Numbered from the stretch's first letter, positions 20,538-34,400 are shown. The stretch is 64,000 bases of DNA from Aquarana catesbeiana (GCF_042186555.1 NC_133326.1:439568147-439632146), one strand, 5' to 3'. Translations and numbers: made by a program. Notes: generated by a model not told the origin, from the letters alone.

Positions 20538-21002
20538 TAGGAAAAATATCCATAACAAAGGCAGATGGATACTGGCAGTGATTGTAATGAATTTTCCTTT
20601 TAAATGTAAAAATAAATAAAAGGACGAAAGGAAAAAGACTCTGGGGGGGAGGGGGAGGAGGTTTAAATTATAGATAGGAAAAGGTAGAGAGGCCGAAGAT
20701 TCATGGGGGGCCTGGGGCCATCTCTGTGCGCCCGCTCCTGCCCCTCCTTCCCCCCTGTGAGTGGGGGGAGGGGCCTGGATATGGGAGGCCACACTTAGAG
20801 TTGCACCCTAGGAGAGTTAGTGCGCAGGATGGGACCAGACTGGATTTTCCAACTGCGGACACAAGGCCGAATTATGGCCTGGGGTAGTGAGGAGGGGGAG
20901 GGTGGGGGGAGGGAGGAGATGCACCTTGCAGAGACAAATAATCTTTAATTCCAGAAGGCAGGTTTTGGTATTGATGTTCTGTTCCTCACCTAAACATTAT
21001 AG

Positions 21003-24000
21003 ATGACAGAAATAAACTTCTTGTCTTATATTGTCAAAGGTCTTAACTCCCCTGTTAAGAGACATAAAATACTGAAAGAACTCCAGCAGTATCGAGCAGA
21101 TGTGTTCTTGCAGGAGACCCACCTAGCCCAGGAAACCAACATCAAACTATATTCTAAAGATTTCCTGTCTTGGTATTACAGGGATTCATCTACTAGGAGG
21201 ACTAAGGGGGTGGCAATTGGGTTCGCAAAAATTACAACGTTTATGTTAGTAGATAGGCTGACAGACCCTGAGGGCCGATATCTTTTTTTGAAGGGCAGAT
21301 TGGGGGATAGGACATTTACCCTGGCAAATGTATATTGCCCTAATAAAAATCCAACAAGATTTCTGAAACAGGTCCTGGGTCGGTTAATGAACTTCAAGAC
21401 AGGGGAGGTTGTTTTAGCTGGGAATTTTAACTTTTGTTTGGATCCTTCTTTAGATAGTACGTCCCGGGCACAGGGGATGAGTAAGGCTTTATTAAAAATG
21501 ATCAAACTTAGGATGTATCAATGTCAAATTATGGATGTGTGGAGGGTGCAACACGCTAAAACACATGATTACACTTTTTTTCCCCTGTGCACAGGACATA
21601 CTCAAGATTGGATTATATAATGGTAGATCACAGACTGTTGGATCTTGTGAGGGAAACTAAGATAGAAATAACTACGCTATCTGACCATTCCACAGTATTA
21701 ATGAGGATGAGGATCCTGTGGATCCAAAGACAACCGTTTACATGGCGCCTAAATGAAAGTCTCCTTCCAGACGACAAAGTCGCAGAAGCAGTACAGAAAG
21801 AAATAGAATCATACTTTTCGGTTAATGATACAGGGGAAACCTCGGGTGCCACTCTTTGGGAGGCACATAAAGCATATATCAGGGGTGTCCTCATCTCCAT
21901 TGGTGCGGGGAAAAAAAAGGAGAGAATAAAAAAAATGAGTAGTCTCATTGAAGAAATTCACAGATTAGAACAAGAGCATAAAAAACAAGGGCCAACACCA
22001 GGAACTTTTTCGCCAACTGGTAAACAAGAGAGAAGAACTTAAGGACATCATGGAGCAAGAGTCAAGAATGACATTTAATAGAATAGCAAGAGAAAGGCAT
22101 CAATGGGGAAATAAAACAAGTAAATATTTAGCAAGAATGTTGAAAAAGAAAAGATAAATTAACTTTATTGAAAAAATCCAAAACAAGATCGGGGGAATGG
22201 TATACACAACCAACGAGATAGCGAAAGAGTTTGGGAACTATTATGAAGCCCTTTATTCAGTAAGACAGAAGGGTCAACAGGAACAAGAGAAAAAGGAGAA
22301 AACTTTAGAATTTTTAAACAATGCTGGATTTTGCCTCTCCTATCTGAGAGCGATAGATCCAATATGGACAGACCCATCACAGAGGAGGAAATTTACATCG
22401 CATTAAAAGAGTCTGCCCTGGGCAAAAGCCCGGGACCAGATGGGTTCATGACTTACTATCTCAAAAAATATAAAGAGATTTTAGTCCCGAAGCTTTGCCA
22501 TTATTGGAATGATTTAGGTGCGAAATGGGAGGGGAGGCACTGTCTGCATCAATAACGGTGATATTAAAGGAGGGTAAGGACAACACGCTTTGCTCTAGTT
22601 ACAGGCCAATTGCCTTACTGAATGCAGACCTAAACTAAGGTACTGGCAACAAGGCTGAAGGAAAGGATGACTGACTTAGTGCATCCAGACCAGGTCAGAT
22701 TCATACCAGGAAGAGAAGGGAGGGATAACGGAGTGCGGTTGTTGCTTCTCCTTCAGACTATCAAAACAAGCGAGTCTCTAGGTCTATTCTTGTTGATGGA
22801 TGCTGAAAAAGCTTTCGACAGGGTAGACTGGGGACTCATGATGAAAACGTTGGAAGTCATGGGTGTGGGCCCAAGAATGATCCAATGGATAAAAGTACTG
22901 TATAAGCATCCCCCCGCTTCGGTAAAGGTGAACGGGGTATCTTCTCCCCATTTGTAATGGAAAATGGAACCAGACAGGGGTGCCCGTTGTCGCCTCTCTT
23001 GTTCGTACTGTCTCTGAAACCCCTGTTGGCTTCAATTCAAAATAACCCAGACATCAACGAGATTAAGATAGGGGACGAAGAGCACAAACTCGCAGCGTTT
23101 GCCGACAATGTGCTTTTCTTTATCTCAAATCCTAGGATTACAATTCCAAACTTGCTGGGGATAGTAAAAAAAAAAAAGAAATTTCAAATCTCAAAATTAA
23201 CCTCAGCAAGTCTGAAGTCTTAAATATACACATAACTAAACAGGAAGAAGCAAAACTCCTTAAAGAATTTCATTTTCCATGGAGAAAGGATATAAAGTAC
23301 CTGGATGTTAGACTGACTCTTTAAGGAAAATATATTTAATAAACGATATCCCTCTGCTAGACGAAATTAAGAAGGAAATTTTAAAAATATCAATGCGCCC
23401 TCTTTCATGGATAGGGTGTATTAGCACTGTAAAAATGGTGTTGGCCCGGAAAATTTTGTATAAGCTTCTGATGCTGCCTCTATCACTCCCACAAACATAT
23501 TTTAAAACTTTAAGAGGTTTAATATCGAAATTTATATGGCGTAACAAAAAAACGCGAATTGCATTCATGGTACTGAGCAGGGGGAAAAAACAGGGGGGCC
23601 AAGCTGTCCCGGACTTCAAAAAGTACTATAATGCAGTGGCACTTTCACCGGTGGTGGAATGTGCAAAACAGGGAAACGATAAGAGGTGGATTAATATTGA
23701 GAATGAAATTAGCAATACACACTTAAGTCGTATAATTTGGAACCCTCCACAACATAGGGTACTGGGACCGAACACGCACAAATTAACACGTACTACACTA
23801 AAATATGGAATAGGATTCACGCACAAAATAAATGGGACTATAATTCACCTTAGATTTATCTTAAGGGTAATGAGTTCTTTGAGCCGGGGAAGAGGTCAGT
23901 GGGGGGAAATTGGATAAAAAAAAGAAAATGCACAATTGAAAGACATAATAAAGAGGGGTAAAATAAGCACATATCAAGAATTAAGATCAGACATGGAATT

Positions 24001-24048
24001 AATGACGATAGATGCATGGCGGTACATCCAGTTGAGTCATTTTATCGA
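21003..24048 (+). pseudogene. LINE ORF2: APE endonuclease and reverse transcriptase
   Basis: The endonuclease starts at ATG 21003: VKGLNSPVKRHKILKEL, DVFLQETHL and NVYCPN. The conserved GDFN reads GNFN because an Asp codon became AAT at 21423-21425. After a frameshift near 21590, RLDYIMVDHRLL and SDHS follow. The RT begins about 22360 (ALGKSPGPDGF) and continues with SYRPIALLNADL, DLVHPDQVRFIPGREGRDN, LFLLMDAEKAFDRVDW, NGTRQGCPLSPLLF and FADN at 23098-23109, where the catalytic FADD lost its second Asp. The thumb region LSWIGCISTVKMVLARKILY and KFIWRNKKTRIAF follows. Many frameshifts. The frame is cut by the PLE derivative at 24049. Confidence 0.85.
24032..24048. repeat. 17-bp target duplication, left (PLE derivative)
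   Basis: TTGAGTCATTTTATCGA here and at 25441-25457, flanking 24049-25440. Confidence 0.95.
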
Positions 24049-25440
24049 CCAAACTGAAAAAAATCCTGTGAGCCACAATGGTCCTGTGCCCTGTATAAAC
24101 TAACTCCAGCTGTGTGCGCTAATCACGTTTCATATACCGTGCAAAAGAATTAATATAAAAATCATGCGCTGCGCTTGGGTGACTCAAAAATATCCAGTTA
24201 TGTGCATGTCAATCAAAATAGTACAATATTATACAAAAGTGCAAATACTCAAAATAAATATTTAAAATAAACAATAAGGTGTATAAATAAGTGCTTATTG
24301 CTCCATAAATACATATAAAGTGCCTTAATATATCAAAAAAGTGCTTAGTGCTTCATATATAGCATCATGCCTGTCTTTAATAAATATTAAAAGACAAGTG
24401 AGAAAAGTTCATATATAGCACTCCAAATCGATGCGTGCAAAATAATGTCCAACAGTGATAAAAAATCAAATGCGTGCAAGTGGTATCCAACTGTGATATT
24501 ATTCAATCATCATGCTGCAGTCATTCTGAGTGCTGCAAACCATGCTTCGGTACACCTCCGTGGCCCCCTTAAGCTAATGTGCTCACCTCAAAGCGTGTCA
24601 CAGCGCTAGTGTGAAGATGTCATCTCCCCCTGATGAAGACACGTGATTCCCTGTGTCGAAGACATGTAGGGGAGGGGCCAGGACGGAGAGACCAACACGG
24701 ACTTCACACTAGTGCTGTCCCATCTTAGCATACCGCAATATACATCCAGTGGATTTTTATCTTGGCATTCCATAGCTATTGTAGAATGGTGCACTGACGC
24801 ACCAGTGCCATGTGAGTACCCCAGTGTGGGGAGTGTTCTTATATAATAAATCATTTTAATTAATTACACTATATAGTTTCCTTTTCATCTATATATGGAG
24901 CCACATTGTTTCCAGCTGGAGGAGTGCATCTGATACTAAGACTGAGCCCGGGGGGTGGCTCCAAAGCGTGTTTTGACTCAGGTTAACAGCTGGGTCACAC
25001 GCTGAGGTGAGCACATTAGCTTAAGGGGGCCACGGAGGTGTACCGGAGCATGGTTTGCAGCACTCAGGATGTCTACAGCATGATAATTGAATAATATCAC
25101 AGTTGGATACCACTTGCACGCATTTGATTTTTTATCACTGTTAGACATTATTTTGCACGCACCGATTTGGAGTGCTATATATGAACTTTTTCTCACTTGT
25201 CTTTTAATATTTATTAAAGACAGGCATTATGCTATATATGAAGCACTAAGCACTTTTTTGATATATCAAGGCACTTTATATGTATTTATAGAGCAATAAG
25301 CACTTATTTATACACCTTATTGTTTATTTTAAATATTTATTTTGAGTATTTGCACTTTTGTATAATATTGTACTACTTTGATTGACATGCACATAGTTGG
25401 ATATTTTTGAGTCACCCAAGTGCAGCGCATGATTTTTATA
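24049..25440. mobile_element. 1.39-kb fold-back element with hammerhead motif (PLE-like)
   Basis: Inverted arms of about 445 bp (24152-24600 and 24990-25440) enclose ~390 bp. An asymmetric ~100-bp extension lies outside the left arm, and a 17-bp target duplication flanks the whole. The architecture (inverted arms, one-sided tail, long variable target duplication, hammerhead motif next to an arm) parallels the autonomous PLE at 3069-7315, but no RT or endonuclease is present. It is best read as a non-autonomous PLE derivative. Confidence 0.72.
24624..24674 (+). ncRNA. Hammerhead ribozyme candidate (type I)
   Basis: Stem I CUCCCC (24624-24629) pairs with GGGGAG (24669-24674). The core CUGAUGA is intact (24630-24636). 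Stem II is GACAC (24638-24642) with GUGUC (24653-24657). Then comes GAA, followed by G instead of the usual A. The tiny palindromic stem III ACAUGU (24662-24667) follows, and the predicted cleavage is after GUA (A at 24668). Short-stem-III hammerheads are known from PLEs. The extra or changed G after GAA is the one clear departure from consensus and may weaken activity. Confidence 0.65.
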
Positions 25441-25457
25441 TTGAGTCATTTTATCGA
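25441..25457. repeat. 17-bp target duplication, right (PLE derivative)
   Basis: Perfect copy of 24032-24048. Confidence 0.95.
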
Positions 25458-25677
25458 GAAACTGCCAAAACTAATTAGATATGGAGAAGACTATAGGCCG
25501 TTGGAGCGTCTTTACATGAAAGAAAAATCAAAAAATAACATATTGCGAATTTATAAAATACTATTGGCTGGAGACGAACTGGATGCCCTGCCATACATCA
25601 AGAAATGGGAGATTGAACTGGGATCACGATGCAATAAACATACATTAGAGAAAATATTGAAATTGACACATGACACA
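25458..25677 (+). pseudogene. LINE ORF2, continuation after the nested element
   Basis: Reads EKLPKLIRYGEDYRPLERLY, ending IKKWEIELGSRCNKHTLEKI, in line with QLSHFI before the insertion. The Cys-rich C-terminal end of ORF2 and the 3' UTR are absent; tandem repeat sequence begins instead. Confidence 0.75.
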
Positions 25678-25858
25678 AAACTCATTGTGGCTCTGGTAGG
25701 TAATTTGCTTCTCACCTTGGCCAAACTAGAAAGCACTTACATGTACTAAAACAAAGTAAAGTTCTGTGATTTGACTGGGTTGAAAGCTTTAAAAATAAAA
25801 AACTGGCCACTCTGATGCTCCTAGTTTCATCTGGAAGATTTAACCCAGTTCCCACATT

Positions 25859-25920
25859 GCCCAAAACAGGAAACACTTTCTCACCAGCAATGGAACACAA
25901 GAGAGAGATTTGTTTTGGGC
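25859..25920 (-). ncRNA. miR-427-like hairpin, first unit after the LINE
   Basis: 3' arm begins GAAAGUGUUUCCUGUUUUGG, one seed change (C to U at nt 8). 5' arm GCCCAAAACAAAUCUCUCUC. Intermediate between edge and array forms. Confidence 0.52.
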
Positions 25921-26404
25921 CATGTAAGATGGGACAAAAGTATCAATCATTTTCTTTTGGCATAAGAACAAAAATTGGATTAGAAAGTATGAATCAGCTT
26001 ACCTCCAAGAAGAAAACAGTCATGTATTTATCTTCAGGTCCTTTTTAAGCATCTACTTATTTCTCTGTATCTTCCAACTCTTTATAAACCAGGTGGTATA
26101 CACCATTATCCAATCAGTAAGGTTTTATTTTGTTATGCAGAGGGAGGAGCACATTCCAGTGGGCCAAATGAAAATAGGGCAGTGCCACACAAATCCACAG
26201 GTAGCAGGAACAATCACTGCATTACAATAGGGCATCTTTTTAGTGAACATGCTAATCAGAGGTGTAACCCACAGCTGATATTAGCAGTTTTGATTTTTGA
26301 CTAAAAAAGGAAAGTGTTTGGGAATAAGAGATATCTGTGTTTTTTTTACTTTTCACGTAAGGAAATTTTTTGAAAAAAATAATATATAGGCCAAGCTGGC
26401 AGTT

Positions 26405-26486
26405 AGATTTAAGCAAAAAGCCATTGTAACTAATGATCATCAAAGATTTAAGCAAAAAGCCATTGTAACTAACGATCATCAAAGAT
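26405..26486. repeat. 41-bp local tandem duplication
   Basis: The stretch AGATTTAAGCAAAAAGCCAT and the following ~20 bases occur twice in a row with one difference. Only this unit has it. Confidence 0.85.
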
Positions 26487-28336
26487 GTGCATGCTTTGAA
26501 ACTTCTTGAAAGCAATATGAATAGTGGGTTCTATAGCAATGAAAATATAAGGCCTTCTTGTAAAATACAAGACATTGCTTTTGTTTGACTTATCTGTGGA
26601 CATAAAAATCACCTATGTAAAAGCAAAGTTCCTTTTGTTCAATCAACTCTACCACAAATTACTCTTGGAAATCCAATTACTATCTAACCCTAAACACAGC
26701 TCAAAATTGTCAGACCAAGAACAAAGATTATTTTCATCTCAATGTCTATGTGTATTAAGAAATGTTTCAAAGAAATTGAGTTTTGATCAAGTCGTTTTTG
26801 GACCATTCTGTTAAAGTGAATCTGGTTACACAATACCCCAAACACAAGAGCACTGTTCCAATATGTAGTCACAGAAAAGTGCTCCGTTTGGAGTTTTACG
26901 CACTGATTTTTCTGAAATGGTCGTTAGTGAAACTCATTGTGGCTCCGGTTGTAGATAATCTGCTTCTCACCTTGGTCAAACTAGGAAGCACTTACATGTA
27001 CTAAAACAAAATAAAGTACTGAGGTTTGACTGAGTTGAAAGCATTAAAAGTAGAGTACCGGCCACTCTGATGCTCCTAGTTTCATCTGGAAGATTTAACA
27101 CAGTTCCCACATTGCCCAAAACAATAAACACTCACCAGCAGTGAAATACAAGAGAGAGCTTTGTTTTGGGTCATGTAAGATGGGACAAAAATATCAATCA
27201 TTTTCTTTTGGCAGAACAAGAATTGGATTAGAAAATATGAAGCAGCTTACCTCCAAGAAGCAAACAGCCATTGTTCTCATGTATTTATCTTCAGGTTCTG
27301 TTTAAGCATCCACTTATCTCTATCTCCCAACTCTTTGTAAACCAGGTGGTATACACCATTATCCAATCAGTAATCAGTAAGGTTTTTTTTTTGTTATGCA
27401 GAGGGAGGAGCACATTCCAGTGGGCCAAATGAAAATAGGGCAGTGCCACACAAATCCACAGGTGGTAGCAGGAACAATCTCTGCATAACAATAGGGCATC
27501 CTTTTAGCGAACATGCTAAGCAGAGGTGTAACCCACAGCTGAGTTTAGCAGTTTTGATTTTTGACAAAAAAAGGAGAGTGTTTGGGAATAACAGATCTCT
27601 GTGTATTTTTTACTTTCCATTTAAGGAAAATTTTGAAAAAAATAATAAATAGACCAAGCTGGCAATTAGCTTTAAGCAAAAAGCAATTGTAACTAAGAAT
27701 CATCAAAGATTTGCATGCTTTGAAACTTCTTGAAAGCAATATGAATCATGGGTTCTATAGCAATGAAAATATAAGGCATTCTTGTAAAATACAAGACATT
27801 GCTTTTGTTTGACTTATCTGTGGACATAAAAATCACCTATGTAAAAGCAAAGTTCCTTTTGTTCAATCAACTCTACCACAAATTACTCTTGGAAATTCTA
27901 TTACTATCTAACCCTAAACACAGCTCAAAATTGTCAGACCAAGAACAAAGATTATTTTCATCTCAATGTCTATGTGTATTAAGAAATGTTTCAAAGAAAT
28001 TGAGTTTCCATCAAGTCGTTTTTGGACCATTCTGTTAAAGTGAATCTGGTTACACAATACCCCAAACACAAGAGCACTGTTCCAATATGTAGTCACAGAA
28101 AAGTGCTCCATTTGGAGTTTTACGCACTGATTTTTCTGAAATGGTTGTTAGTGAAACTCATTGTGGCTCTGGTTGTAGATAATCTGCTTCTCACCTTGGT
28201 CAAACTAGGAAGCACTTACATGTACTAAAACAAAATAAAGTACTGAGGTTTGACTGAGTTGAAAGCATTAAAAGTAGAGTACCGGCCACTCTGATGCTCC
28301 TAGTTTCATCTGGAAGATTTAAAACAGTTCCCACAT

Positions 28337-28400
28337 TGCCCAAAACAGGAAGCACTCACTCACCAGCAGTGAAATACAAGAGAGAGCTTTGTTTTGGGTC
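28337..28400 (-). ncRNA. miR-427-like hairpin, array form 1
   Basis: In most array units of roughly 28-41 kb the 3' arm reads GAGUGAGUGCUUCCUGUUUU. The AGUGCUUCC core is kept but the bases before it are changed (GAGUGC instead of AAAGUGC). A few units (near 30815, 38178 and 40635) read CCAGUGCUUCC. Confidence 0.45.
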
Positions 28401-31400
28401 ATGTAAGATGTGACAAAAATATCAATCATTTTCTTTTGGCAGAAGAACAAGAATTGGATTAGAAAATATGAAGCAGCTTACCTCCAAGAAGCAAACAACC
28501 ATTGTTCTCATGTATTTATCTTCAGGTTCTGTTTAAGCATCCACTTCTCTCTATCTCCCAACTCTTTATAAACCAGGTGGTATACACCATTATCCAATCA
28601 GTAATCAGTAAGGTTTTATTTTGTTATGCAGAGGGAGGAGCACATTCCAGTGGGCCAAATGAAAGTAGGGCAGTGCCACACAAATCCACAGGTGGTAGCA
28701 GGAACAATCTCTGCATAACAATCTGGCATCCTTTTAGTGAACATGCTAATCCGAGGTGTAACCCACACCTGAGTTTAGCAGTTTTGATTTTTGACAAAAA
28801 AAGGAGAGTGTGTGGGAATAACAGATCTCTGTGTATTTTTTACTTTTTTATTTAAGGAAAATTTTGAAAAAAATAATAAATAGACCAAGCTGGCAATTAG
28901 CTTTAAGCAAAAAGCAATTGTAACTAAGGATCATCAAAGATTTGCATGCTTTGAAACTTCCTGAAAACAATATGAATCATGGGTTCTATATCAATGAAAA
29001 TATAAGGCATTCTTGTAAAATACAAGACATTGCTTTTGTTTGACTTATCTGTGGACATAAAAATCACCTATGTAAAAGCAAAGTTCCTTTTGTTCAATCA
29101 ACTCTACCACAAATTACTCTTGGAAATCCTATTACTATCTAACCCTAAACACAGCTCAAAATTGTCAGACCAAGAACAAAGATTATTTTCATCTCAATGT
29201 CTATGTGTATTAAGAAATGTTTCAAAGAAATTGAGTTTCCATCAAGTCGTTTTTGGACCATTCTGTTAAAGTGAATCTGGTTACACAATACCCCAAACAC
29301 AAGAGCACTGTTCCAATATGTAGTCACAGAAAAGTGCTCCATTTGGAGTTTTACACACTGATTTTTCTGAAATGGTTGATAGTGAAACTCATTGTGGCTC
29401 TGGTTGTAGATAATCTGCTTCTCACCTTGGTCAAACTAGGAAGCACTTACATGTACTAAAACAAAATAAAGTACTGAGGATTGACTGAGTTGAAAGCATT
29501 AAAAGTAGAGTACCGGCAACTCTGATGCTCCTAGTTTCATCTGGAAGATTTAACCCAGTTCTTACATTGCCCAAAACAGGAAGCACTCACTCACCAGCAA
29601 TGGAATACAAGAGAGAGCTTTGTTTTGGGTCATGTAAGATGGGACAAAAATATCAATCATTTTCTTTTGGCAGAAGAACAAGAATTGGATTAGAAAATAT
29701 GAAGCGGCTTACCTCCAAGAAGCAAACAGCCATTGTTCCCATGTATTTATCTTCAGGTTCTGTTTAAGCATCCACTTCTCTCTATCTTCCAACTCTTTAT
29801 AAACCAGGTGGTATACACCATTATCCAATCAGTAATCAGTAAGGTTTTATTTTGTTATGCAGAGGGAGGAGCACATTCCAGTGGGCCAAATGAAAATAGG
29901 GCAGTGCCACACAAATCCGCAGGTGGTAGCAGGAACAATCTCTGCATAACAATAGGGCATCCTTTTAGTGAACATGCTAATCAGAGGTGTAACCCATTGC
30001 TGAGTTTAGCAGTTTTGATTTTTGTCAAAAAAAGGAGAGTGTTTGGGAATAACAGATCTCTGTGTATTTTTTACTTTTCATTTAAGGAAAATTTTGAAAA
30101 AAATAATAAATAGACCAAGCTGGCAATTAGCTTTAAGCAAAAAGCAATTGTAACTAAGGATCATCAAAGATTTGCATGCTTTGAAACTTCCTGAAAACAA
30201 TATGAATCATGGGTTCTATAGCAATGAAAATATAAGGCATTCTTGTAAAATACAAGACATTGCTTTTGTTTGACTTATCTGTGGACATAAAAATCACCTA
30301 TGTAAAAGCAAAGTTCCTTTTGTTCAATCAACTCTACCACAAATAACTCTTGGAAATCCTATTATTATCTAACCCTAAACACAGCTCAAAATTGTCAGAC
30401 CAAAAACAAAGATTATTTTCAACTCAATGTCTATGTGTATTAAGAAATGTTTCAAAGAAATTGAGTTTCCATCAAGTCGTTTTTGGACCATTCTGTTAAA
30501 GTGAATCTGGTTACACAATACCCCAAACACAAGAGCACTGTTCCAATATGTAGTCACAGAAAAGTGCTCCATTTGGAGTTTTACGCTCTGATTTTTCTGA
30601 AATGGTTGTTAGTGAAACTCATTGTGGCTCTGGTTGTAGATAATCTGCTTCTCACCTTGGACAAACTAGGAAGCACTTACATGTACTAAAACAAAATATA
30701 GTACTGAGGTTTGACTGAGTTGAAAGCATTAAAAGTAGAGTACCGGCCACTCTGATGCTCCTAGTTTCATCTGGAAGATTTAACCCAGTTCCCACATTGC
30801 CCAAAACAGGAAGCACTGGCTCACCAGCAATGGAATACAAGAGAGAGCTTTGTTTTGGGTCATGTAAGATGGGACAAAAATATCAATCATTTTCTTTTGG
30901 CAGAAGAACAAGAATTGGATTAGAAAATATGAAGCAGCTTACATCCAAGAAGCAAACAGTCATTGTTCTCATGTATTTATCTTCAGGTTCTGTTTAAGCA
31001 TCCACTTCTCTCTATCTTCCAACTCTTTATAAACCAGGTGGTATACACCATTATCCAATCAGTAATCAGTAAGGTTTTATTTTGCTATGCAGAAGGAGGA
31101 GCACATTCCAGTGGGCCAAATGAAAATAGGGCAGTGCCACACAAATCCACAGGTGGTAGCAGGAACAATCTCTGCATAACAATAGGGCATCCTTTTAGTG
31201 AACATGCTAATCAGAGGTGTAACCCACAGCTGAGTTTAGCAGTTTTGATTTTTGACAAAAAAAGGAGAGTATTTGGGAATAACAGATCTCTGTGTTTTTT
31301 TACTTTTCATTTAAGGAAAATTTTGAAAAAAAATAATAAATAGACCAAGCTGGCAATTAGCCTTAAGCAAAAAGCAATTGTAACTAAGGATCATCAAAGA

Positions 31401-34400
31401 TTTGCATGCTTTGAAACTTCTTGAAAGCAATATGAATCATGGGTTCTATAGCAATGAAAATATAAGGCATTCTTGTAAAATACAAGACATTGCTTTTGTT
31501 TGACTTATCTGTGGACATAAAAATCACATATGTAAAAGCAAAGTTCCTTTTGTTCAATCAACTCTACCACAAATTACTCTTGGAAATCCTATTACTATCT
31601 AACCCTAAACACAGCTCAAAATTGTCAGAACAAGAACAAAGATTATTTTCATCTCAATGTCTATGTGTATTAAGAAATGTTTCAAAGAAATTGAGTTTCC
31701 ATCAAGTCGTTTTTGGACCATTCTGTTAATTTGAATCTGGTTACACAATACCCTAAACACAAGAGCACTGTTCCAGTATGTAGTCACAGAAAAGTGCTCC
31801 ATTTGGAGTTTTACGCACTGATTTTTCTGAAATGGTAGTTAGTGAAACTCATTGTGGCTCTGGTTGTAGATAATCTGCTTCTCACCTTGGTCAAACTAAG
31901 AAGCACTTACATGTACTAAAACAAAATAAAGTACTGAGGTTTGACTGTGTTGAAAGCATTAAAAGTAGAGTACCGGCCACTCTGATGCTCCTAGTTTCAT
32001 CTGGAAGATTTAACCCAGTTCCCACATTGCCCAAAACAGGAAGCACTCACTCACCAGCAATGGAATACAAGAGAGAGCTTTGTTTTGGGTCATGTAAGAT
32101 AGCACAAAAATATCAATCATTTTCTTTTGGCAGAAGAACAAGAATTGGATTAGAAAATATGAAGCAGCTTTCCTCCAAGAAGCAAACAGCCATTGTTCTC
32201 ATGTATTTATCTTCAGGTTCTGTTTAAGCATCCACTTCACTCTATCTTCCAACTCTTTATAAACCAGGTGGTATACACCATTATCCAATCAGTAATCAGT
32301 AAGGTTTTATTTTTCTATGCAGAAGGAGGAGCACATTCCAGTGGGCCAAATGAAAATAGGGCAGTGCCACACAAATCCACAGGTGGTAGCAGGAACAATC
32401 TCTGCATAACAATAGGGCATCCTTTTAGTGAACATGCTAATCAGAGGTGTAACCCACAGCTGAGTTTAGCAGTTTTGATTTTTGACAAAAAAAGGAGAGT
32501 GTTTGGGAATAACAGATCTCTGTGTTTTTTTACTTTTCATTTAAGGAAAATTTTGAAAAAAATAATAAATAGACCAAGCTGGCAATTAGCCTTAAGCAAA
32601 AAGCAATTGTAACTAAGGATCATCAAAGATTTGCATGCTTTGAAACTTCTTGAAAGCAATATGAATCATGGGTTCTATAGCAATGAAAATATAAGGCATT
32701 CTTGTAAAATACAAGACATTGCTTTTGTTTGACTTATCTGTGGACATAAAAATCACATATGTAAAAGCAAATTTCCTTTTGTTCAATCAACTCTACCACA
32801 AATTACTCTTGGAAATCCTATTACTATCTAACCCTAAAAACAGCTCAAAATTGTCAGAACAAGAACAAAGATTATTTTCATCTCAATGTCTATGTGTATT
32901 AAGAAATGTTTCAAAGAAATTGAGTTTCCATCAAGTCGTTTTTGGACCATTCTGTTATTGTGAATCTGGTTACACAATACCCCAAACACAAGAGCACTGT
33001 TCCAGTATGTAGTCACAGAAAAGTGCTCCATTTGGAGTTTTACGCACTGATTTTTCTGAAATGGTTGTTAGTGAAACTCATTGTGGCTCTGGTTGTAGAT
33101 AATCTGCTTCTCACCTTGGTCAAACTAGGAAGCACTTACATGTACTAAAACAAAATAAAGTACTGAGGTTTGACTGTGTTGAAAGCATTAAAAGTAGAGT
33201 ACCGGCCACTCTGATGCTCCTAGTTTCATCTGGAAGATTTAACACAGTTCCCACATTGCCCAAAACAATAAACACTCACCAGCAGTGAAATACAAGAGAG
33301 AGCTTTGTTTTGGGTCATGTAAGATGGGACAAAAATATCAATCATTTTCTTTTGGCAGAACAAGAATTGGATTAGAAAATATGAAGCAGCTTACCTCCAA
33401 GAAGCAAACAGCCATTGTTCTCATGTATTTATCTTCAGGTTCTGTTTAAGCATCCACTTATCTCTATCTCCCAACTCTTTATAAACCAGGTGGTATACAC
33501 CATTATCCAATCAGTAAGGTTTTTTTTTGTTATGCAGAGGAAGGAGCACATTCCAGTGGGCCAAATGAAAATAGGGCAGTGCCGCACAAATCCACAGGTG
33601 GTAGCAGGAACAATCTCTGCATAACAATAGGGCATTCTTTTAGTGAACATGCTAAGCAGAGGTGTAACCCACAGCTGAGTTTAGCAGTTTTGATTTTTGA
33701 CAAAAAAAGGAGAGTGTTTGGGAATAACAGATCTCTGTGTATTTTTTACTTTCCATTTAAGGAAAATTTTGAAAAAAATAATAAATAGACCAAGCTGGCA
33801 ATTAGCTTTAAGCAAAAAGCAAGTGTAACTAAGAATAATCAAAGATTTGCATGCTTTGAAACTTCTTGAAAGCAATATGAATCATGGGTTCTATAGCAAT
33901 GAAAATATAAGGCATTCTTGTAAAATACAAGACATTGCTTTTGTTTGACTTATCTGTGGACATAAAAATCACCTATGTAAAAGCAAAGTTCATTTTGTTC
34001 AATCAACTCTACCACAAATTACTCTTGGAAATCCTATTACTATCTAACCCTAAACACAGCTCAAAATTGTCAGACCAAGAACAAAGATTATTTTCATCTC
34101 AATGTCTATGTGTATTAAGAAATGTTTCAAAGAAATTGAGTTTCCATCAAGTCGTTTTTGGACCATTCTGTTAAAGTGAATCTGGTTACACAATACCCCA
34201 AACACAAGAGCACTGTTACAATATGTAGTCACAGAAAAGTGCTCCATTTGGAGTTTTACGCACTGATTTTTCTGAAATGGTTGTTAGTGAAACTCATTGT
34301 GGCTCTGCTTGTAGATAATCTGCTTCTCACCTTGGTCAAACTAGGAAGCACTTACATGTACTAAAACAAAATAAAGTACTGAGGTTTGACTGAGTTGAAA

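Larger units (their letters stand above)
17728..25677 (+). mobile_element. Decayed L1/Tx1-like LINE inside the tandem repeat
   Basis: A + strand non-LTR element with a long repeated 5' UTR, a coiled-coil/RRM ORF1 and an APE endonuclease-RT ORF2. Both ORFs are full of frameshifts, and catalytic residues are lost. The element stops abruptly at 25677 within ORF2, without 3' UTR or tail, where the tandem repeat resumes (ACTCATTGTGGCTCTGG). The repeat phase at the left junction (GAAGCAGCT) lies about 260 bp beyond the phase at the right junction, so this is not a simple insertion with a short duplication. A later PLE derivative sits in ORF2 at 24049-25440. Confidence 0.82.
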
